From the NCBI RefSeq assembly GCF_029319185.1, contig NZ_CP119754.1, positions 3,224,001 to 3,288,000 on the forward strand: a stretch of DNA of 64,000 bases. The letters run 5' to 3'. Made by a program: the position numbers and the translations under genes. The notes below the pieces were generated by a model that ran no database searches, was not told the origin of the DNA, and saw only the letters and a list, made by a program, of their open reading frames with translations. The first letter of the stretch is position 1. Every line of letters starts with the position of its first letter. Below are positions 46,125-53,321 of the stretch, piece by piece. Origin of the DNA: Superficieibacter sp. HKU1 (GTDB lineage: Bacteria; Pseudomonadota; Gammaproteobacteria; Enterobacterales; Enterobacteriaceae).

Positions 46125-47981
46125 TTATTTCAGCCCAGCTTCGTTAATAAACCGTGAAGGAACTTGCCTTCTCCGATCTCCCCAAGGCATTAGCCTCGTC
46201 GATGGGTATGACAGATACAGCAACCTCTTTGATCGTGTGACGGCTACAAATGCATTTCGACGCTCTTCAAGTAATTTACTCCCAGTGGAAGAACGGTAAT
46301 CGGGAAATGAGCCTTCAGCCATTCCAACAATAAAAACTACGTCAAACTCTAACCCCTTCGACGAATGCACTGTGAGTAAAGCCACTCCATCCTTGTCAAC
46401 CTTCTGTGTAGCACCAAGCGCTTTACTACTCATGAAGTTGGCGATAGTATGAGTTGCTGAATTCGAGCGAAGATATTGATCCCATTCCTGTCTGAAAACC
46501 TCCACATCTTCATAGATAGATAACTTCTCATCTTCGTTCAGTGAATCGGCGTAGCTTGTCAGACTGTTAAAAGCTGGCATCAAGTCCAGACGCGCACTAT
46601 TGCGCAAAACACTATTTATAGCCGTAATAACAGCTGCGGCTTGGCAGCTTAAGGTCGTTGCTTCGGATGCCATAGAAGAAAGAGCTTTTCCTACATCGTG
46701 TGTCACACTGGGTTCAGAAACTTTCCATTTTTTTGCTAACGCTGCGAAATGCAAGCGATCCTTTGGGTTTGCGACTAAACGCAACGCAAGCTGAAAATCA
46801 TCCACCACCTCGGACTCATTCTCATGATTGACAGTTAGTCGCTTGTAGAAGGGAATTGAGTGCTCACGCATCTCTTTCTCAATGCTCAGTAAGGCAAAGC
46901 GTGTACGTCCAAGTATTGCACATTTCGAAGGCTTGATCCCACCTTCAACATCGGGGTGACCTTTGTTAAAGAGAACTTGCATCTGGTCAACAATACATCT
47001 CGCCTCACCATCCTCATCTTCGCCTACAATCAACTCGGCTAAGCCTTTAATGGGCAATTGGGCAGCAACAAGATAGTTGGGGTCTAAGGATCGAGCCACA
47101 TCAACAACAGCTTTTGAAGATCGGAAATTTTCCGTCAAACTAACAAGCTGAGCTTCGAAATCTGTTTTAAAAAGATCCATATATTTCGGGCTGGAAGTAT
47201 TAAACCCGTAAATAGATTGCTTTGGGTCGCCAACCATCATTACGTTTTTAAAAGAATCTCCGCACAATGCACAAATAACAGCATATTGAGCCTCGTTAAG
47301 ATCCTGCGCTTCATCGATGCAGATAAATTTATAGAGGCGTTGGTAAAACTCGGCAAGCTTCGGGTTATTAGTTAGCAAACGGTAAGTCAGTAAGAGTAAA
47401 TCATCGAAGTCGTAGGCATTACTTGCTCTCAGTCCGTTATCATAGGCTTCAAGTACACGGCGCTCAAGGTTGTCTTCGATCACAGCACAGGTGATGGGGT
47501 GAGCCTTGTTCCACCCAATACCTTGTAGCCATGCATCTACTCGCCTGCCTCGAGCCTTGGCATCACCTTCCTGCTCCAGCTCTGCTTCGAGGGCAGGGTC
47601 TTCCTTAATTGCGTTAAGCAGTATTTCCTTGCGATCCTTGTATTGTTCGAAAATATGAGGCATATCTTCAACCCCTACAAGCTTTCCTCGTTCTGAGAGC
47701 ACCTCTAGACAAAAGCTATGGAGCGTACCTACAAAAGCGCGTTGACGAGCATCGCCCAAATCAGATAATCGCTCACGCATTTCATCAGCCGCCTTGTTAG
47801 TGTAAGTCAACGCTAGTACGCGAAAATGACCTTTCACATTAGAAAGAAGCGAGCGAATACGTTCTGTGAGAACTCTAGTTTTTCCTGAGCCGGGGCCAGC
47901 AACGACTAGTAATGGCCCATCAATATGATTGACCACGGCAGACTGTTGGCTTGATAGGCGGATTTCGCGTTGCGTTATCAT
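46125..47981 (-). CDS. gajB: GajB-like UvrD/Rep-family helicase of a Gabija system
   Basis: A 618-residue superfamily-1A helicase with all motifs: Walker A GPGSGKTR (29-36), motif II DEAQD, motif III GDPKQSIYGFN, motif IV ENFRSS, motif V TVHSSKGLEFDVVF and motif VI VAVTRSKRLLYL. It overlaps the upstream OLD-family gene by four bases (ATGA), the standard order gajA-gajB. In Gabija, GajB binds nucleic acid ends released by phage replication and activates GajA. It is longer than the Bacillus prototype (about 490 residues) because of insertions in the 1B/2B regions, so it may instead be called a UvrD partner of a class 2 OLD nuclease. Confidence 0.85.
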   Translation of the reverse strand: MITQREIRLSSQQSAVVNHIDGPLLVVAGPGSGKTRVLTERIRSLLSNVKGHFRVLALTYTNKAADEMRERLSDLGDARQRAFVGTLHSFCLEVLSERGKLVGVEDMPHIFEQYKDRKEILLNAIKEDPALEAELEQEGDAKARGRRVDAWLQGIGWNKAHPITCAVIEDNLERRVLEAYDNGLRASNAYDFDDLLLLTYRLLTNNPKLAEFYQRLYKFICIDEAQDLNEAQYAVICALCGDSFKNVMMVGDPKQSIYGFNTSSPKYMDLFKTDFEAQLVSLTENFRSSKAVVDVARSLDPNYLVAAQLPIKGLAELIVGEDEDGEARCIVDQMQVLFNKGHPDVEGGIKPSKCAILGRTRFALLSIEKEMREHSIPFYKRLTVNHENESEVVDDFQLALRLVANPKDRLHFAALAKKWKVSEPSVTHDVGKALSSMASEATTLSCQAAAVITAINSVLRNSARLDLMPAFNSLTSYADSLNEDEKLSIYEDVEVFRQEWDQYLRSNSATHTIANFMSSKALGATQKVDKDGVALLTVHSSKGLEFDVVFIVGMAEGSFPDYRSSTGSKLLEERRNAFVAVTRSKRLLYLSYPSTRLMPWGDRRRQVPSRFINEAGLK

Positions 47982-49855
47982 AATTTCACATCCTCTGCTG
48001 TAGGCAAACCGTGAGCCGCTCCAATTATCTTGAATAAGTTGCCGATTGTAGAAGGAAACCTCCTCGATGGATCAGTAAGCCCCACAATTTGATGCGCTAA
48101 CGGCTTAGCAAGCTTAGTCTTTTGAGTTTTCATAGCATCGGAAGCTGCACGTTCTCGACCACCTTCACTCTTGTAATCTCGCAACCCTTTATCAGTACCG
48201 TCTTTGAGTTTCCCATAGCTAAGCCCATGATTTTTCTCGATGAATCCATCTAAAAATGCATCGTTCCCCGATGCAGCATTGAGCGCAGCCTCAATTTCAG
48301 CTAAATAACCTTCTTCAATGAGCTGGGTTTCAAAATTGTTGCCGTTAGGAAGGACTATAATGTTAGGTGATGTGGTCGAGTCTGGAAGATTAGCTCTCCT
48401 CAACTCATCTTCAAGGTTCTTAAGCGGTTGAGCTTCGCCATCAGCAATAAGATACCAAGGAATATGTAAGCTGTTCGCAAGCCATATAAAAGGATAGTAA
48501 TTAGTACCATTTACCCTAGCGAAGCTAAATCCTAATTCATGAATGGATGCCCCCCAATACGCTTGAGCCCATATCGGCAAAGCCTGCTCTTCAGTCTGTC
48601 CCTCAAAGAGCACTAAAGCTCGAGCAAATAAAATATCACCCCGCGACTCAATGACCGATTCCTGAACTTTACGTTTGTCATCTAATTTAAACAGCTTTGA
48701 CACATCTAGCTTCGATACCTTCGTATCACCGCCATGCTTGATGAACAGCCGAAGATCCTCTAACTGTGCCTGCCCCGCAAAGTAGGGAGAATGCGTGCTA
48801 ACGACTCGCTGCCCAGATATAGCTTTAATATGCCCGAACAAGGAACGTTGAGCTTGAGGGTGTAGGTGTGATTCTGGCTCTTCTAAGGCGAGGACTGAAT
48901 GCACCTTATCACCACCACTGGTAGCGCGAGCGTGTCGCCAAGACACAAATGCGCGAAAGACCAGAAGCGAGGCAAGGCTGCGAGTTCCCATCCCGTGGCG
49001 AGCGAGTGGGAAAGACTGAGCTCCAGAAGTAGAGAATGAAACGTCAACGCCCCTAGATAGATCGCGCAGCTTCCGAGCGACTGGGGCGATATCAATTCCT
49101 GCACTGTCAGCTGATACAACTTTCTGAAGATCGACTAAGTTTATTTTCAAATGCTGAAGAATTTCACTTTTTTCAACTATTGTTTGATTAATGCCAGATA
49201 ATGCCGTTTCAAGCTCCGCCACGTCGCTCTCCGATAAACCAAGATCATCCGTTAATCTCCGCCAGAATGACCCCTGCTTGCGAAAATCGTCGTCTAGATC
49301 ACGCTTTGCGTCAATAAAATGCAGGGCAATCGGTTCAATCTGAGATGCGCGTACTTGTGTGGACTGTACCGGCGTGTCAATCCAGCTTTGAAAATCTCGC
49401 CATTCTTTAAGGAATTTACGTTCAATAACATACTCTCCTTTTGAGCCGCTCCAAGATAGCGTGGTTCTGATGGGAGTAAATTCATAGAACTCAATAGGAT
49501 CAAGTGCTATTCCAGTCCCCCCCCATAAAGAAGTCCAAAAACTCCCCTCCGAAAACCTTTCCGTCACTGCTCCATCGGCACCTATTGGTCTAATGCAAAT
49601 ATCAATAGTGACCTTACGCTCTTTTGGCACAAATGCTTCGCCTTGGGCAAGACGAACGTCATCTTGACTTAGAAGCTTTCGCCCAGAGCCGATGGCAGCG
49701 AATATGGCATCTAGAAAGCTAGTTTTGCCAGCATTGTTGGCTCCAATAAGTACCGTAAGATCTCCGAGCTCAACCTCGATATTGGCTAGAGAACGAAAAT
49801 TACTTACGCGAACATTAGTGATTGCAATCTCACTTTGGCTCGAATAGTTAGTCAT
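47978..49855 (-). CDS. gajA: GajA-like OLD-family ATPase/TOPRIM nuclease of a Gabija system
   Basis: The 625-residue protein has an N-terminal ABC-type ATPase with Walker A GANNAGKT (38-45), Walker B ALEEPESHLHPQ and the His switch STHSPYFAG, then a C-terminal TOPRIM nuclease with the glutamate in LVLFEGQTEEQALP and an acidic DGEA site. In Gabija, GajA is a sequence-guided nicking endonuclease held off by normal ATP levels. Ribosome site AAAGAGGGA precedes the ATG. The pair is AT-richer than the backbone. It is the defence cargo of the island. Confidence 0.85.
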   Translation of the reverse strand: MTNYSSQSEIAITNVRVSNFRSLANIEVELGDLTVLIGANNAGKTSFLDAIFAAIGSGRKLLSQDDVRLAQGEAFVPKERKVTIDICIRPIGADGAVTERFSEGSFWTSLWGGTGIALDPIEFYEFTPIRTTLSWSGSKGEYVIERKFLKEWRDFQSWIDTPVQSTQVRASQIEPIALHFIDAKRDLDDDFRKQGSFWRRLTDDLGLSESDVAELETALSGINQTIVEKSEILQHLKINLVDLQKVVSADSAGIDIAPVARKLRDLSRGVDVSFSTSGAQSFPLARHGMGTRSLASLLVFRAFVSWRHARATSGGDKVHSVLALEEPESHLHPQAQRSLFGHIKAISGQRVVSTHSPYFAGQAQLEDLRLFIKHGGDTKVSKLDVSKLFKLDDKRKVQESVIESRGDILFARALVLFEGQTEEQALPIWAQAYWGASIHELGFSFARVNGTNYYPFIWLANSLHIPWYLIADGEAQPLKNLEDELRRANLPDSTTSPNIIVLPNGNNFETQLIEEGYLAEIEAALNAASGNDAFLDGFIEKNHGLSYGKLKDGTDKGLRDYKSEGGRERAASDAMKTQKTKLAKPLAHQIVGLTDPSRRFPSTIGNLFKIIGAAHGLPTAEDVKL

Positions 49856-49934
49856 ATTCCCTCTTTTTATTCATAAATATACGTTATATTGATCTGACTA
49901 TCACCTACTAGTCGAGCAAGAGGCTTACTATCAA

Positions 49935-50207
49935 TTAAGACTTGCAGTTTCCACAAGCTGCTGATGCATTAATTTGGATAAGGGTATCTTCCAAAACCTC
50001 ATTTACTTCGGTATTGAACAAGCATAATGAGCCTTCGGATCCACATTCAAACTCACGTTAAGGCAACCTTTCTTAACGACGCATCTAAGCAAACATTCAC
50101 TGCATTCGAAAAGGACATCCCGAATAGTACCAGCTTTTCTGCTGCTTCAACTTCAACTTTTCAGGTATACAGATGTGCAGCATGTGTGTTTGGGAAGCCA
50201 TTGTCAT
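49935..50207 (-). pseudogene. Decayed RelB/DinJ-type antitoxin gene
   Basis: A good ribosome site (AGGAG) precedes ATG at 50207 and 50201. One frame gives MASQTHMLHICIPEKLK; a shifted frame continues VEVEAAEKLVLFGMSFSNAV, and further frames continue RCVVKKGCLNVSLNVDPKAHY and VNEVLEDTLIQINASAACG. Joined, these make a typical RelB/DinJ antitoxin with its ribbon-helix-helix start. At least three frameshifts break it. No toxin gene is seen. It lies just upstream of gajA on the same strand. Confidence 0.7.
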
Positions 50208-50461
50208 TTCTCCTACTGATTTCCTCAGATTTATAATGTATGGCAATCGAGAAATATTCAATAATGAGTTGTTAAGCCTATGCTCCCGTTGCCAATCATC
50301 ACACATAGTTTAAAGTCCAGCCTTTAGGGACACTATGCCTACCCCTGAAACCAAAGACCGTTGCTTATTGGAAACCCTGTCACACGGATCAGGATATTAA
50401 AGTACCTTAACCTAGGCAAATGGTAACGTTAACGCGACTTAACCAAAGTGGGAGACACCAA
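50208..50461. other. Gap between antitoxin remnant and orf82
   Basis: No gene recognised. Would hold the promoters of the antitoxin remnant/gajAB (leftward) and orf82 (rightward). Confidence 0.4.
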
Positions 50462-50710
50462 ATGAAGAACGAGAGCACCTTCTCCGATGTATCTGCACAA
50501 AACCTGCGTGCTCTTTTAGATCTAATGATTTGGGACATGAGCCACGGTGGTAGGCAGATGATTGAAAGTTGGAGGGAAGAACTGTTGTCCCGATCTGATG
50601 CAATGAGCGAAGACGTACAACGCGCTATCGCCGTTTGCGACGAATACCTCGCGCAAGAGGGATCACCTGAGGCTGTAGATGCTGCTGCACGTGCGTGGCC
50701 AGAAGAATAG
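50462..50710 (+). CDS. Hypothetical 82-residue acidic protein
   Basis: I do not recognise the family. The ATG at 50462 follows GGGAG at a good distance; the frame is open to 50420. The product is acidic and Ala/Glu-rich, largely helical by composition (ALLDLMIWDMSHGG, QMIESWREELLSRSD, VQRAIAVCDEYLAQ), without a membrane segment. Coding character (codon-position pattern, no shifts, clear ribosome site) supports a real gene. It lies between the defence genes and the transfer genes of the island and stands alone. Confidence 0.6.
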   Translation: MKNESTFSDVSAQNLRALLDLMIWDMSHGGRQMIESWREELLSRSDAMSEDVQRAIAVCDEYLAQEGSPEAVDAAARAWPEE

Positions 50711-51246
50711 TCGGTTGAATCGGCAAAAAACCAGAGTGCCCATGATTATACAAGCCACTGTTGACGATGGAAGAACAATATCATAGCGATAATTTATTTC
50801 CTGTGGGTCGACCTGTTAGGACCAGCCGAATACTTGTTGCCAGCTAGCGATAGTTCTTAGTTCGCCATTCCTCTCAATTATACAGGACAGCATTTGCCTC
50901 ATTTTACTGCGCATAATATGCGCGTCAGCCAGTTGGTCTATAGAAGTCTCAATGTCTACTTGAATACCTCAGCGCTCTGTTGTCCTTCTCTGCTAGTCCC
51001 TAACCATACCCAAATTAGACAATGGTTTAAATTTCGCGGAGCGACTCTCAGCCTCGCAGAGCAAGATAACGTCGAGCCACAGGCGAGTAAGGTACGGTAT
51101 TGGGCAGCGCCAGGCTCAGCCTGTACCGGTACAATACACATCTTGCCGTACTGTTCGGTGCGATTTTAGGCAATTTAATGCTGTTGGTCAGCTCTGCTGA
51201 ATGTTAGTTGCGTTCATTTTCATTAAATTGCGCTAGTTCTCCTTAA
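50711..51246. other. Gap upstream of the tandem repeats
   Basis: No gene recognised. An open frame of 91 codons at 50894-51169 lacks protein character. The stretch 51090-51140 holds short palindromic segments (for example around GTACCGGTAC at 51123-51132). It may belong to the transfer origin region. Confidence 0.35.
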
Positions 51247-51306
51247 GTCGCATATAGTCGCATACAGTTGCATATAGTCGCATATAGCCGCTTATAGTCG
51301 CATTAT
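51247..51306. repeat. Six tandem 10-bp repeats, candidate TraK-binding part of oriT
   Basis: Six units of exactly 10 bp with consensus GTCGCATATA run without gaps; two units are identical and the rest differ at one to three positions. Spacing of one helical turn would place all units on one face of the helix and favours bending. They end 87 bases before the traK-like gene. IncP TraK binds a bent region beside oriT, so this is the natural target; it could also be an autoregulatory operator. Confidence 0.65.
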
Positions 51307-51393
51307 AATCAGCGTGGAATTGCGCAAACTCTGCTAATTTTCTGTGCTTTAATATGCTGAATTATCCTGAACAATGATTATGGAGAGAGGCAC

Positions 51394-51636
51394 ATGACTG
51401 ACTCACTAAATGCAGCTACAAAAAGTCGCCCTCAACGTCGTGGCCGCGCATCGTTCGTAGCGGTTCTTGATGAGGTAAGGAAAGAGCATGAACGCGGTGT
51501 ACCGCTGTTGTGGATATATGAGAAATTTGAGGACCGGCTCGACATGGGGTATACCCAGTTCACTAAATACGTCACACGATACATTAAGCGAGGGCAGCCA
51601 ATTCTCGCTTCTTACAATCACGACGGGAACTTATAA
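51394..51636 (+). CDS. TraK-like oriT-binding relaxosome accessory protein
   Basis: An 80-residue basic protein. The N-terminus is Arg/Lys-rich (KSRPQRRGRASFVA), followed by a helical stretch (LDEVRKEHERGVPLLWIYEKFEDR) and the motif YTQFTKYVTRYIKRG, which corresponds to FxxHVxRYIK in TraK of IncP plasmids such as RK2. TraK wraps oriT DNA and helps relaxase action. Here it is shorter than RK2 TraK (about 134). GGAGAG precedes the ATG. In RK2 traK also stands beside oriT, matching the repeats just upstream. No relaxase gene is in the island. Confidence 0.65.
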   Translation: MTDSLNAATKSRPQRRGRASFVAVLDEVRKEHERGVPLLWIYEKFEDRLDMGYTQFTKYVTRYIKRGQPILASYNHDGNL

Positions 51637-51743
51637 TCCTATGGTTTAAACTATTATTGGTCGCTAGAAAGAAAATAAATTTAACGAATTAAAACCAGAA
51701 TGGTATTAAATAGGAGTGAAATAATTAGCTAGAAGGACACTTT

Positions 51744-51933
51744 ATGAACAGCAAATTAATGCAGTTTCTGAAATTGAAATGGCTAAAGAAAAACTGGCGA
51801 AACTTAATAATTAGCAGCAGAGAGAGTCGGAAAAATTGCAATAAAATCTGGACTGGTTAATCTCGCTTTGACGGACGATCAAATCCGTCAGGAATTCGAT
51901 AAAATAGTGGAAAGAATTAGCAAACAAAATTGA
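51744..51933 (+). pseudogene. Decayed TraD-like mobilisation accessory gene
   Basis: A ribosome site (GAAGGA) precedes ATG 51744. Three frames must be joined to recover a product: INAVSEIEMAKEKLAKLNN, then a stop and shift near 51812-51830, then VGKIAIKSGLVNLALTDDQI and a C-terminal FDKIVERISKQN. The pattern (coiled helix, then a Gly-x-x-x-hydrophobic-Lys-x-Gly-Leu-hydrophobic block) resembles small TraD proteins of IncP/IncQ-type mobilisation regions. Broken by at least two frameshifts and one stop. Confidence 0.5.
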
Positions 51934-51959
51934 TCACAAAAATTGCTCAGCGCATTCTG

Positions 51960-52139
51960 CTAAGCTGACTTCTTCATTTGAATGAGTAGTTGCTTGAAAC
52001 GATGCACATCTTCGAAAAAGATAGTGGCATCTGTCGCGTACCGAAACCCCATAAAGTGCTCATCTGGTACCGTGTACTGCCTAATAATAAGCTCAGTTCG
52101 GTGAGTTTTTCTGTCCGGAAACAGACGTTTTATGGACAC
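51960..52139 (-). CDS. Possible 59-residue protein starting inside the left inverted-repeat arm
   Basis: From GTG 52139 the frame reads SIKRLFPDRKTHRTELIIRQ and continues through FMGFRYATDATIFFEDVHRF to KKSA, a balanced soluble composition that looks protein-like. The first ten codons lie in the inverted repeat, so the same codons occur in the right arm, where the frame soon diverges. The ribosome site is poor. It may be a short gene or the 3' end of a gene whose start was replaced by the repeat arm. Confidence 0.35.
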   Translation of the reverse strand: MSIKRLFPDRKTHRTELIIRQYTVPDEHFMGFRYATDATIFFEDVHRFKQLLIQMKKSA

Positions 52140-52304
52140 TTTTTTTCTCTAAAACCCCCTTAAAAAAATTCTCGAAAAAACAAGAACCTGAGCGATTACT
52201 TTTGTCCGGAAACAGACGTTTTACGGACACTTAAGTTATTGATTTAAATTGAAAATAAAGAATAAATTTCTGGAAATCACCGGTATTATGGGGCAATAAT
52301 TAAA
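52106..52304 (+). repeat. Left arm of the ~200-bp inverted repeat (control region of trbJ operon)
   Basis: Nearly the same sequence occurs inverted at 58018-58216. The arm holds two 27-bp dyads (52112-52138, 52203-52229) of form TGTCCG(G/T)AAA...TTTTA(C/T)GGACA placed 91 bp apart, an A/T-rich spacer with CTAAAACCCC, and an invariant end part with CACCGGTATTATGGGGCAAT and TAATTAAA that looks like a core promoter. It ends 32 bases before the trbJ start. Confidence 0.85.
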
Positions 52305-52336
52305 TCTCAGATGTAGTCACAAAGAGGGGGTCCAGC

Positions 52337-53128
52337 ATGAAAATGGAATCGCAAAAAACCTCAGCTTACGTCGCTCGAAAACTCAGACTGGGCGCGGCGC
52401 TAGCTCTGACAGTGGCAAACGCAAGTCTTGGCGTTAGTCTCTATATATCGCCGGCACCGGCCTATGCTATCTACTGCTCGAACTGCTCAACGTTCTCTCA
52501 GCAAATGTACGAGTACGCCGAAGCGGTCAACACACAACTGAACACCGCGCAACAGTTGCAGACGCAGATCCAACAATACGACAACATGCTTAAGCAGGGA
52601 ATGTCACTACCCAGTCGAATGTTCAACACCATCACCGGCGACCTTCAGCGTGTTGCCAGCGTCTACAGCTCTGCACAATCGCTCGGCCGCAACATCACTA
52701 ATCTGAATGAACAGTTCCACCAACAGTTTAAGGGCTATGACAGCTATCTAAACTCGATTGGCCAGGGACAACATAATATGCCGCAGCGTTATCGGAATTG
52801 GGCACAATCCGGTTTCGATAACGCCCGCACAGCCATGCAGGCCGCTGGCTTAAATACCAGCACTTTCGAGGAGGAAAACGCAATGCTTGATCAGTTGGTG
52901 AGCCGATCTCAGTCGGCCATCGGACGCCAGCAGGCCATTCAAGCCGGGAATGAGATTGCTGCGCAGAACGTGCAGCAGCTCCAGAAGCTGCGCGATCTCG
53001 TGGCTACGCAAATCACTTTGCAAGGCAACTACATGGCTAAGCAAACCGAACAGAAAGCCGTTAAGAACGCTGCTAGTGAAAAGTTCTGGGAGGGTACAGA
53101 TGCACCCGGCCCATCCAAAGGGTTCTGA
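52337..53128 (+). CDS. trbJ: TrbJ-like (VirB5-type) conjugal transfer protein
   Basis: A 263-residue exported protein. Signal peptide at about 1-44 (cleavage after PAYA), then IYCSNCST with a Cys pair, then a long helical region with many Gln and Asn (QQLQTQIQQYDNMLK and similar heptads), as in TrbJ of IncP plasmids, the minor pilus/adhesion component of the mating apparatus. A strong ribosome site (GAGGGGG) precedes ATG 52337. Its C-terminal tail KFWEGTDAPGPSKGF recurs at the end of the next gene. First gene of a coupled trb operon under the left inverted-repeat arm. No other pilus genes are present. Confidence 0.8.
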   Translation: MKMESQKTSAYVARKLRLGAALALTVANASLGVSLYISPAPAYAIYCSNCSTFSQQMYEYAEAVNTQLNTAQQLQTQIQQYDNMLKQGMSLPSRMFNTITGDLQRVASVYSSAQSLGRNITNLNEQFHQQFKGYDSYLNSIGQGQHNMPQRYRNWAQSGFDNARTAMQAAGLNTSTFEEENAMLDQLVSRSQSAIGRQQAIQAGNEIAAQNVQQLQKLRDLVATQITLQGNYMAKQTEQKAVKNAASEKFWEGTDAPGPSKGF

Positions 53129-53130
53129 CC

Positions 53131-53319
53131 ATGATGATTTCTAAGATTCCTCTTGTGGTGCTGTGCCTCTGCTCTGCTCTTGGCGGAGCAGTAGTGACAG
53201 GATTCGTTCTCTTTTCAGGAGAAGGATGCGAGGCCAAGGCCCTACAGAATCATAAGGATATGGCTACTAAAAAATTCTGGGAAGGGAAAGACGAACCCGG
53301 CCCATCCAAGGGATTTTGA
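53131..53319 (+). CDS. Small exported TrbK-like protein sharing its tail with TrbJ
   Basis: A 62-residue protein with an N-terminal hydrophobic segment (about 6-29), a single later Cys (SGEGCEAKAL), and the C-terminal tail KKFWEGKDEPGPSKGF. It occupies the trbK position between trbJ and trbL; TrbK of RP4 is a small lipoprotein that causes entry exclusion. A perfect lipobox is not visible, so lipidation is uncertain. It starts 2 bases after the trbJ stop, with a weak ribosome site, and likely relies on coupling. Assignment is by position and size. Confidence 0.6.
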   Translation: MMISKIPLVVLCLCSALGGAVVTGFVLFSGEGCEAKALQNHKDMATKKFWEGKDEPGPSKGF

Positions 53320-53321
53320 TT

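Noticed and set aside
50894..51169. 91-codon open frame in the island
   Set aside because: Composition is not protein-like (many Cys and Ser, no pattern), poor start context; more likely part of the origin region.
51247..51306. Possible CRISPR array
   Set aside because: The units are contiguous 10-bp repeats without spacers; this is a tandem binding-site array.
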